Shown one piece after another: positions 7,215-15,647 of a DNA stretch of 43,194 nt. How positions within the stretch are numbered: the stretch's first letter is position 1; every line of letters starts with the position of its first letter. Origin of the DNA: Ruminiclostridium sp. (GTDB taxonomy: Bacteria; Bacillota; Clostridia; Oscillospirales; Ruminococcaceae); NCBI GenBank assembly GCA_016282095.1, contig JAEEJW010000051.1:1-43194 (forward strand), read 5' to 3'. Below the pieces are notes generated by a model. That model did no database searches and was not told where the DNA came from. It saw only the letters and a program-made list of their open reading frames with translations. A program made the translations under genes and the position numbers.

Positions 7215-8559
7215 AAATGACATAATACCGCTGCGGATAGAAAGCATTACAAACGAAGGCGCCGGAGTGGGACGATATGACGGAATGGTCGTTTTCGTCC
7301 CGTTCGCCGCTGTCGGTGACGAACTTGAAGTCCGTATCGTAAAAACTGCCGGAAGCTACTGCTACGGCAGGATCGAGAAAATAACAGTTCCCTCAACCGG
7401 CCGCGTTTCGCCCGACTGCCCTGCATTCGGCAAATGCGGCGGCTGTGTATTCAGGCATATTTCCTATGAGGCGGAGCTTAAAGCAAAGTCGGAAATGATA
7501 CGCAGCGCGTTTACGAGGATCGGCGGACTTGATCCGGAATTCCTGCCGATAATCCCGAACAGTAATGTGACAGGATACCGCAACAAGGCTCAATATCCGG
7601 TAGGACGCGACAAGGACGGAAATACTGTTTGCGGATTCTTCGCCCAGAGAAGCCACCGCATTATTCCCTGCGAAGGCTGTCTGCTTGAACCGCCTGTATT
7701 CGACGAGATAAGGGCTGCCGCGCTTGAACTCATTGTAACGCACCGCATTTCACCCTACAACGAGGAGCAGCACAACGGGGTGATGCGACATATCTGCATT
7801 CGCAGAGGACATTATTCCGACGAGATAAATGTAGTACTCGTCGTCCGCAGGAATGTGCCGGAACTGAAAAAGATCGCCGCGGCACTGGCTGAGAAATTCA
7901 CGGATATACGCGGGATCGTCGCGAATATAAACAAAGAAAGAACAAACGTAATTTACGGGTCTGAAAATATTACGCTCTACGGAACCCCTGAGATCACAGA
8001 CACTATGCTGGGAAAGAGATTCGTCATTTCCCCAAAGTCTTTCTATCAGGTGAACACTCCCATGGCAGAACGTCTTTATACCGAGGCGGCAAAGCTGGCG
8101 GAACCGGACGGCAAGACGCTTATAGACCTGTACTGCGGTATCGGGACAGTAGGTATCTCCATCGGCGGAAGTACCGCAAAGCTGATCGGTGCGGAGATAG
8201 TACCGGACGCTGTGGAAAACGCACGGAAGAACGCGGAGCTTAACGGCTTTGCTGACGCAGAGTTTTACTGCGGAGACGCGGGAAAGGTTACTTCCCTGCT
8301 CCGCGAAAAAGGGATAAAAGCGGACGTGGTGACTGTTGACCCCGCCAGAAAGGGCTGTGACCGCGCAACGCTGGACAACATCGTTTCATTCGCTCCCGAA
8401 CGTATAGTTATGATATCCTGCGAACCCGCCACCGCTGCGCGGGACTGTAAATATCTCGGGCAGCACGGATACAGGACAGTCAGTGTACGGGGCGTCGATC
8501 TGTTCAGCAGGACAAATCATGTTGAAGCAGTCATATTGATGACACGGGCAGAGAAGTAA
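7207..8559 (+). CDS. rlmD: 23S rRNA m5U methyltransferase, RlmD/RlmCD (TrmA superfamily)
   Basis: 450 residues from ATG 7207, overlapping the prfB stop by 8 nt; a TTG nine bases earlier is a weaker alternative. An N-terminal TRAM domain (1-60) binds RNA. The [4Fe-4S] cysteines follow the family spacing: Cys71, Cys77, Cys80 (CPAFGKCGGC) and Cys158 or 155 (PCEGC). The SAM-binding loop is LIDLYCGIGTVGIS (305-318), DPARKGCD is at 378-385, and the nucleophilic Cys405 lies in VMISCEPAT. The enzyme would form 5-methyluridine in 23S rRNA. In Firmicutes one protein often does both U747 and U1939, so site specificity is open. Coupling to prfB fits a translation-related operon. Confidence 0.9.
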   Translation: MVKNDIIPLRIESITNEGAGVGRYDGMVVFVPFAAVGDELEVRIVKTAGSYCYGRIEKITVPSTGRVSPDCPAFGKCGGCVFRHISYEAELKAKSEMIRSAFTRIGGLDPEFLPIIPNSNVTGYRNKAQYPVGRDKDGNTVCGFFAQRSHRIIPCEGCLLEPPVFDEIRAAALELIVTHRISPYNEEQHNGVMRHICIRRGHYSDEINVVLVVRRNVPELKKIAAALAEKFTDIRGIVANINKERTNVIYGSENITLYGTPEITDTMLGKRFVISPKSFYQVNTPMAERLYTEAAKLAEPDGKTLIDLYCGIGTVGISIGGSTAKLIGAEIVPDAVENARKNAELNGFADAEFYCGDAGKVTSLLREKGIKADVVTVDPARKGCDRATLDNIVSFAPERIVMISCEPATAARDCKYLGQHGYRTVSVRGVDLFSRTNHVEAVILMTRAEK

Positions 8560-8776
8560 GCCGCGGACAGTGATCGGTTTACAGGCTTTCCGGGGCTCAG
8601 GACTTCAGTTATCAGGCCGTCAGGCATGATTATATAATTATTTTTTTAAGGAGAGTACTGTTTGAAAAAGTACAACACACCGGAGATTGTCGGCTGACCG
8701 GGAGGTTTGCGGACGATCTGAACAAGCCTCCCGCTGAAAAGCAATTGACAGTCAACAATTTTCAGGAGGAAAAACA
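8560..8776 (+). other. Intergenic region between rlmD and the second GNAT
   Basis: This 217-nt stretch holds no intact gene. It contains a possible -10 (TATAAT, 8633-8638) with no convincing -35, an AT-rich stretch ending in T7 (8641-8647), an 11-codon ORF (see separate entry), a GC-rich hairpin (8700-8732: GGGAGGTTTG / CAAGCCTCCC) without a T-tract, and TTGACAGTCAA (8745-8755), a perfect 5-1-5 palindrome containing an orphan -35 hexamer with no -10 at the right distance. Confidence 0.5.
8662..8697 (+). pseudogene. Possible decayed small-peptide gene (11 codons)
   Basis: A strong RBS, AAGGAGAG (8648-8655), precedes a TTG start and the reading MKKYNTPEIVG then TGA. The opening MKKYxxPEI recalls the N-termini of short ribosomally made peptides and small unknown proteins common in Ruminococcus. 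The frame stops after 11 residues and downstream frames do not continue it convincingly. It may be a remnant, a leader peptide, or chance. The hairpin right after it (8700-8732) supports a regulatory role as an alternative. Confidence 0.3.
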
Positions 8777-9403
8777 ATGAATACAAATGACTACACCATT
8801 CGTTCAGAAAAAACCGAAGATTACAGAGAAGTTGAAAATCTCGTCAGAGAATCGTTCTGGAACGTTTACCGTCCGGGATGCAGTGAGCATTATGTGATCC
8901 ATGTTCTGCGGGATGATCCGGCTTTCGTTAAGGAGCTGGACTTTGTCATGGAGCAGAACGGCAGGCTTATCGGACAGAATATGTTCATGAAGACGATCAT
9001 CGAGGCGGATGACGGCAGAGTCATACCTGTTCTGACTATGGGACCCATCGGTATTACACCGGAGCTCAAGCGGCATGGCTATGGAAAGGCTCTGCTCGAT
9101 CACTCCCTGGAGAAAGCGGCAGGACTCGGCTACGGAGCGGTTCTGTTTGAAGGCAACATCGGCTTCTACGGAAAAAGCGGCTTCACCTATGCCCGTGAGT
9201 TCGGCATCCGCTACCATGATCTGCCGGAGGGCGCGGACGACTCATTCTTCCTCTGCAAGGAACTGATACCGGGGTACCTTGACGGCATAACCGGTGTATA
9301 TCAGACGCCGCAGGGTTATTATGTGGATGATTCCGCCGTTGAGGAATTCGACAAAGGATTTCCGCCAAAGCAGAAACTGAAGCTGCCGGGACAGTTGTTC
9401 TGA
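8777..9403 (+). CDS. GNAT family N-acetyltransferase (YhbS-like)
   Basis: 208 residues with ATG 8777 after TCAGGAGGAAAAAC. The GNAT acetyl-CoA loop is ITPELKRHGYGKALLDHSLE (key RHGYGKA, 99-105), preceded by the strand VLTMGPIGI. GAVLFEGNIGFYGKSGF follows, the usual fold continuation, and the C-terminal extension (about 145-208) includes YHDLPEGADDSFFLCKEL. This layout is the YhbS-like group of predicted acetyltransferases with a C-terminal tail. The substrate is unknown. It is unrelated in detail to the GNAT at 5476, and it is followed by a hairpin and a bidirectional terminator. Confidence 0.85.
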   Translation: MNTNDYTIRSEKTEDYREVENLVRESFWNVYRPGCSEHYVIHVLRDDPAFVKELDFVMEQNGRLIGQNMFMKTIIEADDGRVIPVLTMGPIGITPELKRHGYGKALLDHSLEKAAGLGYGAVLFEGNIGFYGKSGFTYAREFGIRYHDLPEGADDSFFLCKELIPGYLDGITGVYQTPQGYYVDDSAVEEFDKGFPPKQKLKLPGQLF

Positions 9404-9467
9404 ACGAAATAAATCCGGAGAGCCGATGCGTATGTGTCGGCTCCCCTCCCTGATCGACGTATCACAA

Positions 9468-9513
9468 CAAAAAACGGCTTGTACGCGTTACTGCATACAA
9501 GCCGTATTTTTTT
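9468..9513. terminator. Bidirectional terminator between the convergent GNAT and hisE genes
   Basis: A perfect 10-bp stem, ACGGCTTGTA (9474-9483) / TACAAGCCGT (9496-9505), has A6 before and T7 after, so it can stop transcription from both sides. An additional hairpin GAGCCGA / TCGGCTC lies just after the GNAT stop but lacks a T-tract. Confidence 0.85.
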
Positions 9514-9838
9514 ATGAATTCTTATCCACGGTATGGAACTGTTTCAGATTGCCGGTCTTGTTGCTGCGCTCGGCAAGCACTGCCTCGACTTCCTCCCATG
9601 AGAGCCCGCGCTCCACGCACATTACCATAATGTGATACATAAGGTCGGCGATCTCGTTTTTCAGCTCGTCGTTGTCCTTGTTCTTGGCGGCGATGACCAT
9701 TTCGGTGCATTCCTCTCCGCACTTTTTGAGTATCTTGTCGATGCCCTTTTCAAACAGATAGCAGGTGTACGAGCCTTCCTGCTTTTCGCTTTTTCTCTCT
9801 ACAACTGTTGCGTAGAGTTCCTTTAACACATTTTCCAT
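9512..9838 (-). CDS. hisE: Phosphoribosyl-ATP pyrophosphatase
   Basis: 108 residues. It hydrolyses PR-ATP to PR-AMP plus pyrophosphate, the second step of histidine biosynthesis. The all-alpha MazG-like fold is recognised by the metal-binding acids in GEECTEMVIAAKN (Glu42, Glu43, Glu46) and NEIADLMYHIMVM (Glu62, Asp65). The length is normal for a stand-alone HisE. The ATG at 9838 follows GGAGGAAAA, and the gap to the upstream polC stop is 14 nt, so it is transcribed as the tail of the polC unit. No other his gene is in the window, so hisE has been separated from the usual his cluster. Confidence 0.93.
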   Translation of the reverse strand: MENVLKELYATVVERKSEKQEGSYTCYLFEKGIDKILKKCGEECTEMVIAAKNKDNDELKNEIADLMYHIMVMCVERGLSWEEVEAVLAERSNKTGNLKQFHTVDKNS

Positions 9839-9852
9839 TTTTTCCTCCTGTA

Positions 9853-12800
9853 TTACATATCAAAGAATGATACCTGTGCTGATTTCGGCAGGCCTTCAAA
9901 GGCGCCGACTGCCTCGAGTTTATCAAGGACGCTGCTGTTTACGCCCGGGATACTCGTAAGGTCTTCTATACTTACAAGTTCTATGCTGTGTATGCCGTCA
10001 TACAGAGCCTTCGCCGCGGTCTCACCGCAGCCTTCGACTATGCAGAACGGAAGCCTGAGCGAATCGCCCTCGATGTTGAAGCCCGTAGCGTGCGACGCCT
10101 TATAGTTCACCGGAAGGAACGTTATGCCGCGGCAGAGAGCCTCATAAGCTATCTTTATGGATTCGTACTTCTTCTTCGCCGATTTGTCTTCTTTCTCGTC
10201 GGTTACAAGGAGCTGCTGCATTTTCTGCTTGACTGCGTCCTTGCCTTTCAGCAGCAGGTTCATATCAAGTCTTTCGGTTTCCATCGCGAGTATCGCCGCA
10301 TAGAATTCCATGCGCCTGTGGATCTTGAACCAGCCCAGCTTTACTGCTGCCGTGACATACGCGGCGGCGTGAGCCTTAGGGAACATATACTCGATCTTCT
10401 TGCAGCTCTCAACGTACCATTCGGGGATATTGTTGTCCTTGAAAGCCTGGTAGATCGTGTCGTCGAATTTCTTCTTTGCGTTGCCCTTTCGGGTTATTTC
10501 CATGATCTTGAATGCGAGACCCGAATCAAGTCCGTGGTGCATCAGATATGTCATGATGTTGTCACGGGTACCGATAACCTCACTGATCGTGCAGGTGCCG
10601 TCCATGATGAGGTCACGGGCGTTTCCGCGCCATACACCGGTACCGTGTGACAGACCGGATATCTGGAGCAGGTCGGAGAAGTTGCGCGGCTTTGTTTCCA
10701 TCAACATTCCTATGGCGTTGTCAGTACCGAATTCCGGCAGGCCGTATGTGCCTGTCTTTATTCCTGTCTCCACAGGGTCTATGCCGAGGGCTTCGGGAGA
10801 TGAGAACAGACTGTAGACAAGCGGATCGTAAGTCGAGACTTCGGATATCTTCATTCCCGTAAGGTCTTCAAGATGCTTGTAGAGCGTCGGATTCGTGTGT
10901 CCCAGCTCGTCGAGCTTCAGTATCGTATCATGCAGAGCATTGAAGTCGAAGTGCGTCGTTACTGTATTTCCTTCGGTCTTGTCGGCCGGGTGCTGAACAG
11001 CGGTAAAGTCAAATATATCATAATCGTCCGGCACTACGACCATTCCGCCGGGGTGCTGCGACGTGGTGCTCTTTACGCCCAGCATACCGTTGGCAAGCCG
11101 CATAAGCTCGGCGCTGTTTACGTTCATTCCCTTGTCCTCAAGGTACTTCTTGACGTACATTATCGCCTTGTTGTCCTGTACCGCGCTGATCGTACCGGCC
11201 TTGAATACGTGGTCGGCACCGAACAGCTCCTCGGTGTACTTATGCACCTTGCTCTGTACTTCTCCGGAGAAGTTGAGGTCTATATCCGGCTCCTTGTCGC
11301 CGTGGAATCCGAGGAACGTCTCAAATGGGATATCATGACCGTCGCGGAACATTGGTTCTCCGCAGTTCGGACAGTTCTTCTCCGGAAGATCGAAGCCCGA
11401 GCCGTAAGAACCGTCGGTGATGAATTCGCTGTAACGGCATTTCTTGCAGCGGTAGTGCGGTACAAGCGGATTCACCTCCGAGATACCGGACATTATCGCC
11501 ACGAAGGACGAGCCGACAGATCCACGGGAGCCTACAAGATAGCCGTTCTTCTCGGAGAACGCGACCAGCTTCTGCGCGATCATGTACAGCACCGCGAAAC
11601 CGCACTTTATAATGGACGTAAGCTCCTTGTCGAGCCTTGTCCTTACAAGCTCCGGTATCTCGCCGTTGTAGCCGTACCATTCCATCGCTCTGTCCCAGCA
11701 GAGCTTCTGGAGTTCTTCCTCCGCACCGGGCAGCGAGGGAGTGTATGTACCCTTCGGTATCGGGCGGATATACTCGATCATATCCGCTATCATGCGGGGA
11801 TTGTCTATTACAACTTCCTTTGCTTTCTCGTCACCGAGGTAAGCAAATTCCTCGAGCATCTCGTCTGTCGTGCGGAAGTACAGCGGGGGCTGCTTGTCCG
11901 CGTCGTCGTAGCCCTGTCCTGCTTTCAGTATCTCACGGTAGATCATATCCTCCTTGCGCATAAAATGCACATCACAGGTGGCAACTACCGGTATGCCCAG
12001 CTTTTCGCCAAGATCGCAGATACGCTTGTTGATGCTGCGGAGCGCAAGCTCCGATTTCACTATGCCCTTGTCGATAAGGAAGTGATTGTTGCAGGTGGGC
12101 TGGATTTCGAGATAATCGTAGAATTTCGCGATATGCTCTATCGTTTCTTCTTCCTTGTTGTTCTCTATAGCCTGATAAAGCTCTCCGGCTTCGCAGGCGC
12201 TTCCGATTATCAGACCTTCGCGGTGTATTTTCAGTTCCGACATGGGTATGCGAGGTCTGCTCCTGAAGTAACTCAGGTTGGAAAGTCCGATGAGCTGATA
12301 CAGATTCTTGAGACCGCGGTTGTTCTTTACCAGGATAACCATGTGGTACATCGGCATTTTCTTGACATCAGTGCCGATTATCGAGTTGAGATCCCCGAGC
12401 TTCTTTACCTCTCTTCCCTTGCGGCTTTCAGCGATCAGCTTCTGATATATCAGAGAAAGCATTCTTGCGTCTTCGTTTGCACGGTGATGATCGAAGTCGC
12501 CGAGGCCGAAGTATTCGGCAACTGTATCGAGCTTGTGGTTCTTTATGTTCGATATCAGCGATCTGCACATGGCGAGCGTGTCTATGGAATGAGGGTGATA
12601 ACCGATACGGTGGCGTTCGCTGACTGCGGAAATGAACGACATATCGAACTTTGCATTATGCGCAGCTACGGGCGCGTCACCGCAGAATTTCATGAACATC
12701 TCGACGGCTTCTTTTTCCTTGGGCGCGTCCTTCACCATTTCGTCGGTTATACCGGTGAGCTTTGTTATTTCCTCGGGTATAGGCTGTTCGGGATTTACGA

Positions 12801-14274
12801 AAGTCTGGAACTCCTCTACCACTTCAAGGTCCCGGAGCTTTACGGCACCTATTTCGGTAAGCCGGCAGACATTCGGATTAAAGCCCGTGGTCTCCACATC
12901 GAATATAATTATTTCGTCCTCGACTGTGCGTTCGGTGCATCCCTCGATAAGCGGAGCCTCGTTATTCACGAAATAAGCCTCCATACCGTAAATGGGCTTG
13001 AACTTCGTGTCAGGATCGGAGCGGCGTATATTGTCAACGGTAGTCATTATTTCCGGGAAAGCCTGTGCGTTGCCGTGATCGGTTATCGCGACTGCCGGAT
13101 GTCCCCATTTATACGCCTGCATTACAAGGTCTGCCGGAGGCGTCAGTGCGTCCATATCGGACATATTGCTGTGCATATGGAGCTCGACGCGTTTTTCTTC
13201 GGCAACATCGGCCTTCTCTATCGTCTGCACGCGCATTATCGAATAGGGCTCCACTATGAATTCGTGTGTATAGGAGTCGTTGAACGCCTTGCCCGTTACA
13301 AGGATGCTGGTGCCCTTTTTCAGGAACGCATAATCACCGGCTTTCTCGGTGGACGAGAACACGCTTAATATCTGCGATGAAGTGTGGTCGGTGAAATATA
13401 CTTTCTTCTTGTTATAGAGACCGTCCTTGATCGTCTTGTCCTCGACGGAGAATATCTCACCCCAGAGTGTGACATTATCCGTATCGGAAACAAGATCGCT
13501 CATCTTCATCGGCTCGGCGGTTATTGGCTTGCCGATGATAAGCTCGGCTTCGTCACGAAGGAGCTCGTGAGTGAAGTTCAGCTTTACGGGTTCCGGCGGG
13601 TCGTGTACTACGGGACCCTTTCTGCCGCCCTCACGGGGCTTGCCTCCCCCCTGCGGCGCCGAAGAGGGTCTGCCGCCGGACTGTGCAGGCGGTCTCGGGC
13701 TGCGCTTCTTCTGGCTGTCATCAGCGCTCTCCTCCGGAGGCGGAGGCGGCGGAGGAACCGGCATAGCGGCTATCTCCTCGTCGAGCCTCTGTGAATACTC
13801 GGCGATGTCCAGTGTAGTGCGGCCTGTAAACTCTATATCTATTGAAACGCCGTAAAAACCCTTGGCGAATTTTCTGAGCTGACGGTCAATGCCCTCGGCA
13901 GTAAGTACGGGCAGTCCGTGGTGCATAAGTTCTATCACGGCTTTTCCGTCACTGATCGTTATCACGGAATCATCGAAATAGCCGTTTACGTTGTATCCCT
14001 CATTGCGCAGGAACACTGTGATATCAAGCAATGCATCACTGTCGAACAGTTCCGGCGGATACTTCGGGTATATGCTTACTTTTCCGCATCCGAGTTCGTT
14101 TCTTATCAGCTCCGCATCCTCGAAAAGCACGGAAAAGGGAACACGTTCACCGAGGCCGATCTGTATCAGAAGAGAATTGTCCTCCTGCTTGTGCAGAACG
14201 GACAGAACATCTCCTTCAGCGACCCTTTCGCTGAATTCAGGTTCCTTGAACAATTCCTTTAATTTAGCAGCCAA
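9853..14274 (-). CDS. polC: DNA polymerase III PolC-type alpha subunit
   Basis: 1473 residues, the main replicative polymerase of Firmicutes. Domains in order: an N-terminal domain (1-165), a Pro-rich low-complexity linker (172-230, starting VPPPPPPP), an OB fold (about 250-350), a PHP domain (VELHMHSNMSD, His366 and His368; AITDHG near 400), an inserted DEDDh 3'-5' exonuclease (IIFDVETTGFNP, Asp459 and Glu461; about 452-620), a CxxC...CxxC zinc element (CKKCRYSEF / CPNCGEPM) and the polymerase core with PDIDLNFSG. The proposed start is TTG 14274 behind AAAGGAAA. The nearer ATG at 14281 opens only a five-codon frame (MKIGC) that ends inside polC. The longest antisense open frame is a shadow. 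Confidence 0.97.
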   Translation of the reverse strand: MAAKLKELFKEPEFSERVAEGDVLSVLHKQEDNSLLIQIGLGERVPFSVLFEDAELIRNELGCGKVSIYPKYPPELFDSDALLDITVFLRNEGYNVNGYFDDSVITISDGKAVIELMHHGLPVLTAEGIDRQLRKFAKGFYGVSIDIEFTGRTTLDIAEYSQRLDEEIAAMPVPPPPPPPEESADDSQKKRSPRPPAQSGGRPSSAPQGGGKPREGGRKGPVVHDPPEPVKLNFTHELLRDEAELIIGKPITAEPMKMSDLVSDTDNVTLWGEIFSVEDKTIKDGLYNKKKVYFTDHTSSQILSVFSSTEKAGDYAFLKKGTSILVTGKAFNDSYTHEFIVEPYSIMRVQTIEKADVAEEKRVELHMHSNMSDMDALTPPADLVMQAYKWGHPAVAITDHGNAQAFPEIMTTVDNIRRSDPDTKFKPIYGMEAYFVNNEAPLIEGCTERTVEDEIIIFDVETTGFNPNVCRLTEIGAVKLRDLEVVEEFQTFVNPEQPIPEEITKLTGITDEMVKDAPKEKEAVEMFMKFCGDAPVAAHNAKFDMSFISAVSERHRIGYHPHSIDTLAMCRSLISNIKNHKLDTVAEYFGLGDFDHHRANEDARMLSLIYQKLIAESRKGREVKKLGDLNSIIGTDVKKMPMYHMVILVKNNRGLKNLYQLIGLSNLSYFRSRPRIPMSELKIHREGLIIGSACEAGELYQAIENNKEEETIEHIAKFYDYLEIQPTCNNHFLIDKGIVKSELALRSINKRICDLGEKLGIPVVATCDVHFMRKEDMIYREILKAGQGYDDADKQPPLYFRTTDEMLEEFAYLGDEKAKEVVIDNPRMIADMIEYIRPIPKGTYTPSLPGAEEELQKLCWDRAMEWYGYNGEIPELVRTRLDKELTSIIKCGFAVLYMIAQKLVAFSEKNGYLVGSRGSVGSSFVAIMSGISEVNPLVPHYRCKKCRYSEFITDGSYGSGFDLPEKNCPNCGEPMFRDGHDIPFETFLGFHGDKEPDIDLNFSGEVQSKVHKYTEELFGADHVFKAGTISAVQDNKAIMYVKKYLEDKGMNVNSAELMRLANGMLGVKSTTSQHPGGMVVVPDDYDIFDFTAVQHPADKTEGNTVTTHFDFNALHDTILKLDELGHTNPTLYKHLEDLTGMKISEVSTYDPLVYSLFSSPEALGIDPVETGIKTGTYGLPEFGTDNAIGMLMETKPRNFSDLLQISGLSHGTGVWRGNARDLIMDGTCTISEVIGTRDNIMTYLMHHGLDSGLAFKIMEITRKGNAKKKFDDTIYQAFKDNNIPEWYVESCKKIEYMFPKAHAAAYVTAAVKLGWFKIHRRMEFYAAILAMETERLDMNLLLKGKDAVKQKMQQLLVTDEKEDKSAKKKYESIKIAYEALCRGITFLPVNYKASHATGFNIEGDSLRLPFCIVEGCGETAAKALYDGIHSIELVSIEDLTSIPGVNSSVLDKLEAVGAFEGLPKSAQVSFFDM

Positions 14275-14317
14275 TTTTCATTTCCTTTCGGGTCTGTAAT
14301 TTGTGTCTTATCCTTAT

Positions 14318-14346
14318 ATTTTACACTTTATGATGTGGTTTGTCAA
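14318..14346 (-). promoter_or_regulatory. Promoter of polC-hisE
   Basis: On the minus strand TTGACA (14346-14341), 17 nt, TAAAAT (14323-14318). The leader is about 40 nt. It lies in the short gap behind the flavoprotein gene, which shows no strong terminator, so some read-through into polC is possible. Confidence 0.75.
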
Positions 14347-14383
14347 GGCACAGACACTATATATTCCGCTTTCCGCGAGATCA

Positions 14384-15631
14384 TCATATTTTTCCGGCGG
14401 CAGCTTTACCGGCAGCATAGGCCGTAGAGAATGCTATCTGCAGGTTGAAGCCGCCTGTAAAGCCGGTAACGTCTATTATCTCGCCCGCAAAGTACAGTCC
14501 TTCCACAAGCTTTGAGCGCATTGTTGCCGGTTCTATCTCTTTTACGGAGACCCCGCCGTCGGTTATGACGGCTTCGGCTATCGGACGGTATGAAGTGATT
14601 TCAAGCGGGAACGCTTTCACGGTATTCAGGAGACGCGCTCGTTCGGCGGCTGTGACCGCGTTCACCTGCTTCCCGCCGTCGATATCGCCGGCTTTCAGCA
14701 CCGCGGGAATCACAGCTTCGGGCAGGAGTTTGCGCAGAGCGTTAGACAGCTTCATATTCCTGCGCTCTTCAAAATCACGCAGTATGCGCCTGTCAAGCGC
14801 TGCGGCATCAAGCGCCGGCTTCATATCTATCTGCGCGGTATATTTTCCTTCCGTTATCTCGCCCATAAGCGAACTTGCGCTGAGCACCAGCGGTCCTGAT
14901 ATGCCGAAGTGCGTGAACAGCATTTCGCCCTGTTCCCGGAATACAGGTTTCTTCTTCCCTTTTTCGTATATGTTCAGTGTTACGTTCTTCAGCGAAAGCC
15001 CCATCATCTCCGCACAGCCGCCCCTGGTTTCAAGCGGCACAAGCGAGGGCTTTATCTTCGTGACCGTATGTCCCAGTTTCCTTGCGAACTCATAGCCGTC
15101 ACCGTCCGAGCCTGTCACGGGATATGAAAGTCCGCCGGTCGCTATTATGACATTTCGCGCGGATATCTGACCGTTCTCCGTTTTCGCGCCGGTAACGCGG
15201 CCTTCTCCGGTGCATATATCGGTCACGCGCGTATGAAGTATCTTCACACCCAGCTTTTTCAGCTTATTGTAAAGCGCATCCACGATGTCGTAAGCCTTGT
15301 CCGATACCGGGAAAACACGGTTTCCGCGTTCGGTCTTCAGCGGTACGCCCTCACGCTCGAAAAAATTCATTACCTCCGAGGGCGGGAAAGCGTTCAGCGC
15401 GCTGTACATGAATTTCGGATTCTTCGGCAGATTATTCATTACCGTTTCAACATCACTGTTGTTTGTGACGTTGCATCTGCCCTTTCCGGTTATGGCCAGC
15501 TTTCTGCCGGCCTTTTCGTTACGCTCAGCTATTATGACAGACGCACCGTTCTCCGCGGCTGTGACTGCGGCAAACATTCCCGCAGCTCCCGCACCGATGA
15601 CCAGCACATCATATATGATATTTTCTTTCAT
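14384..15631 (-). CDS. HI0933/YhiN-family FAD-dependent oxidoreductase
   Basis: 415 residues. The N-terminal dinucleotide-binding motif is VLVIGAGAAGMFAA (Gly13, Gly15, Gly18), followed by the family signature GRKLAITGKGRCNVTN (42-57). The C-terminus has GLYFAGEIIDVTGFTGGFNL, which closes the FAD site (Thr-Gly-Gly-Phe-Asn). These define the HI0933-like flavoproteins (YhiN, BaiN). Members are annotated as NAD(P)/FAD-dependent oxidoreductases of mostly unknown substrate, so no specific reaction is claimed. It is the last gene of the recG cluster, 16 nt after the radical SAM gene, with AAGG about 12 nt before the ATG. Confidence 0.88.
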   Translation of the reverse strand: MKENIIYDVLVIGAGAAGMFAAVTAAENGASVIIAERNEKAGRKLAITGKGRCNVTNNSDVETVMNNLPKNPKFMYSALNAFPPSEVMNFFEREGVPLKTERGNRVFPVSDKAYDIVDALYNKLKKLGVKILHTRVTDICTGEGRVTGAKTENGQISARNVIIATGGLSYPVTGSDGDGYEFARKLGHTVTKIKPSLVPLETRGGCAEMMGLSLKNVTLNIYEKGKKKPVFREQGEMLFTHFGISGPLVLSASSLMGEITEGKYTAQIDMKPALDAAALDRRILRDFEERRNMKLSNALRKLLPEAVIPAVLKAGDIDGGKQVNAVTAAERARLLNTVKAFPLEITSYRPIAEAVITDGGVSVKEIEPATMRSKLVEGLYFAGEIIDVTGFTGGFNLQIAFSTAYAAGKAAAGKI

Positions 15632-15647
15632 TTTATCACCGGACCTT

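Noticed and set aside
8745-8773. Promoter for the second GNAT from TTGACA at 8745
   Set aside because: Seventeen nt downstream lies the RBS (GGAGGAAAA), not a -10 box.
9416-9445. Terminator right after the second GNAT stop (GAGCCGA / TCGGCTC)
   Set aside because: The stem is good but no T-tract follows; the real terminator is the hairpin at 9474-9505.
10873-13368. 831-codon open frame on the plus strand opposite polC
   Set aside because: It mirrors the codon phase of polC, has no RBS or family motifs, and polC on the minus strand is unmistakable. Similar long antisense frames opposite the solute-binding gene, uvrA and uvrB are shadows for the same reason.
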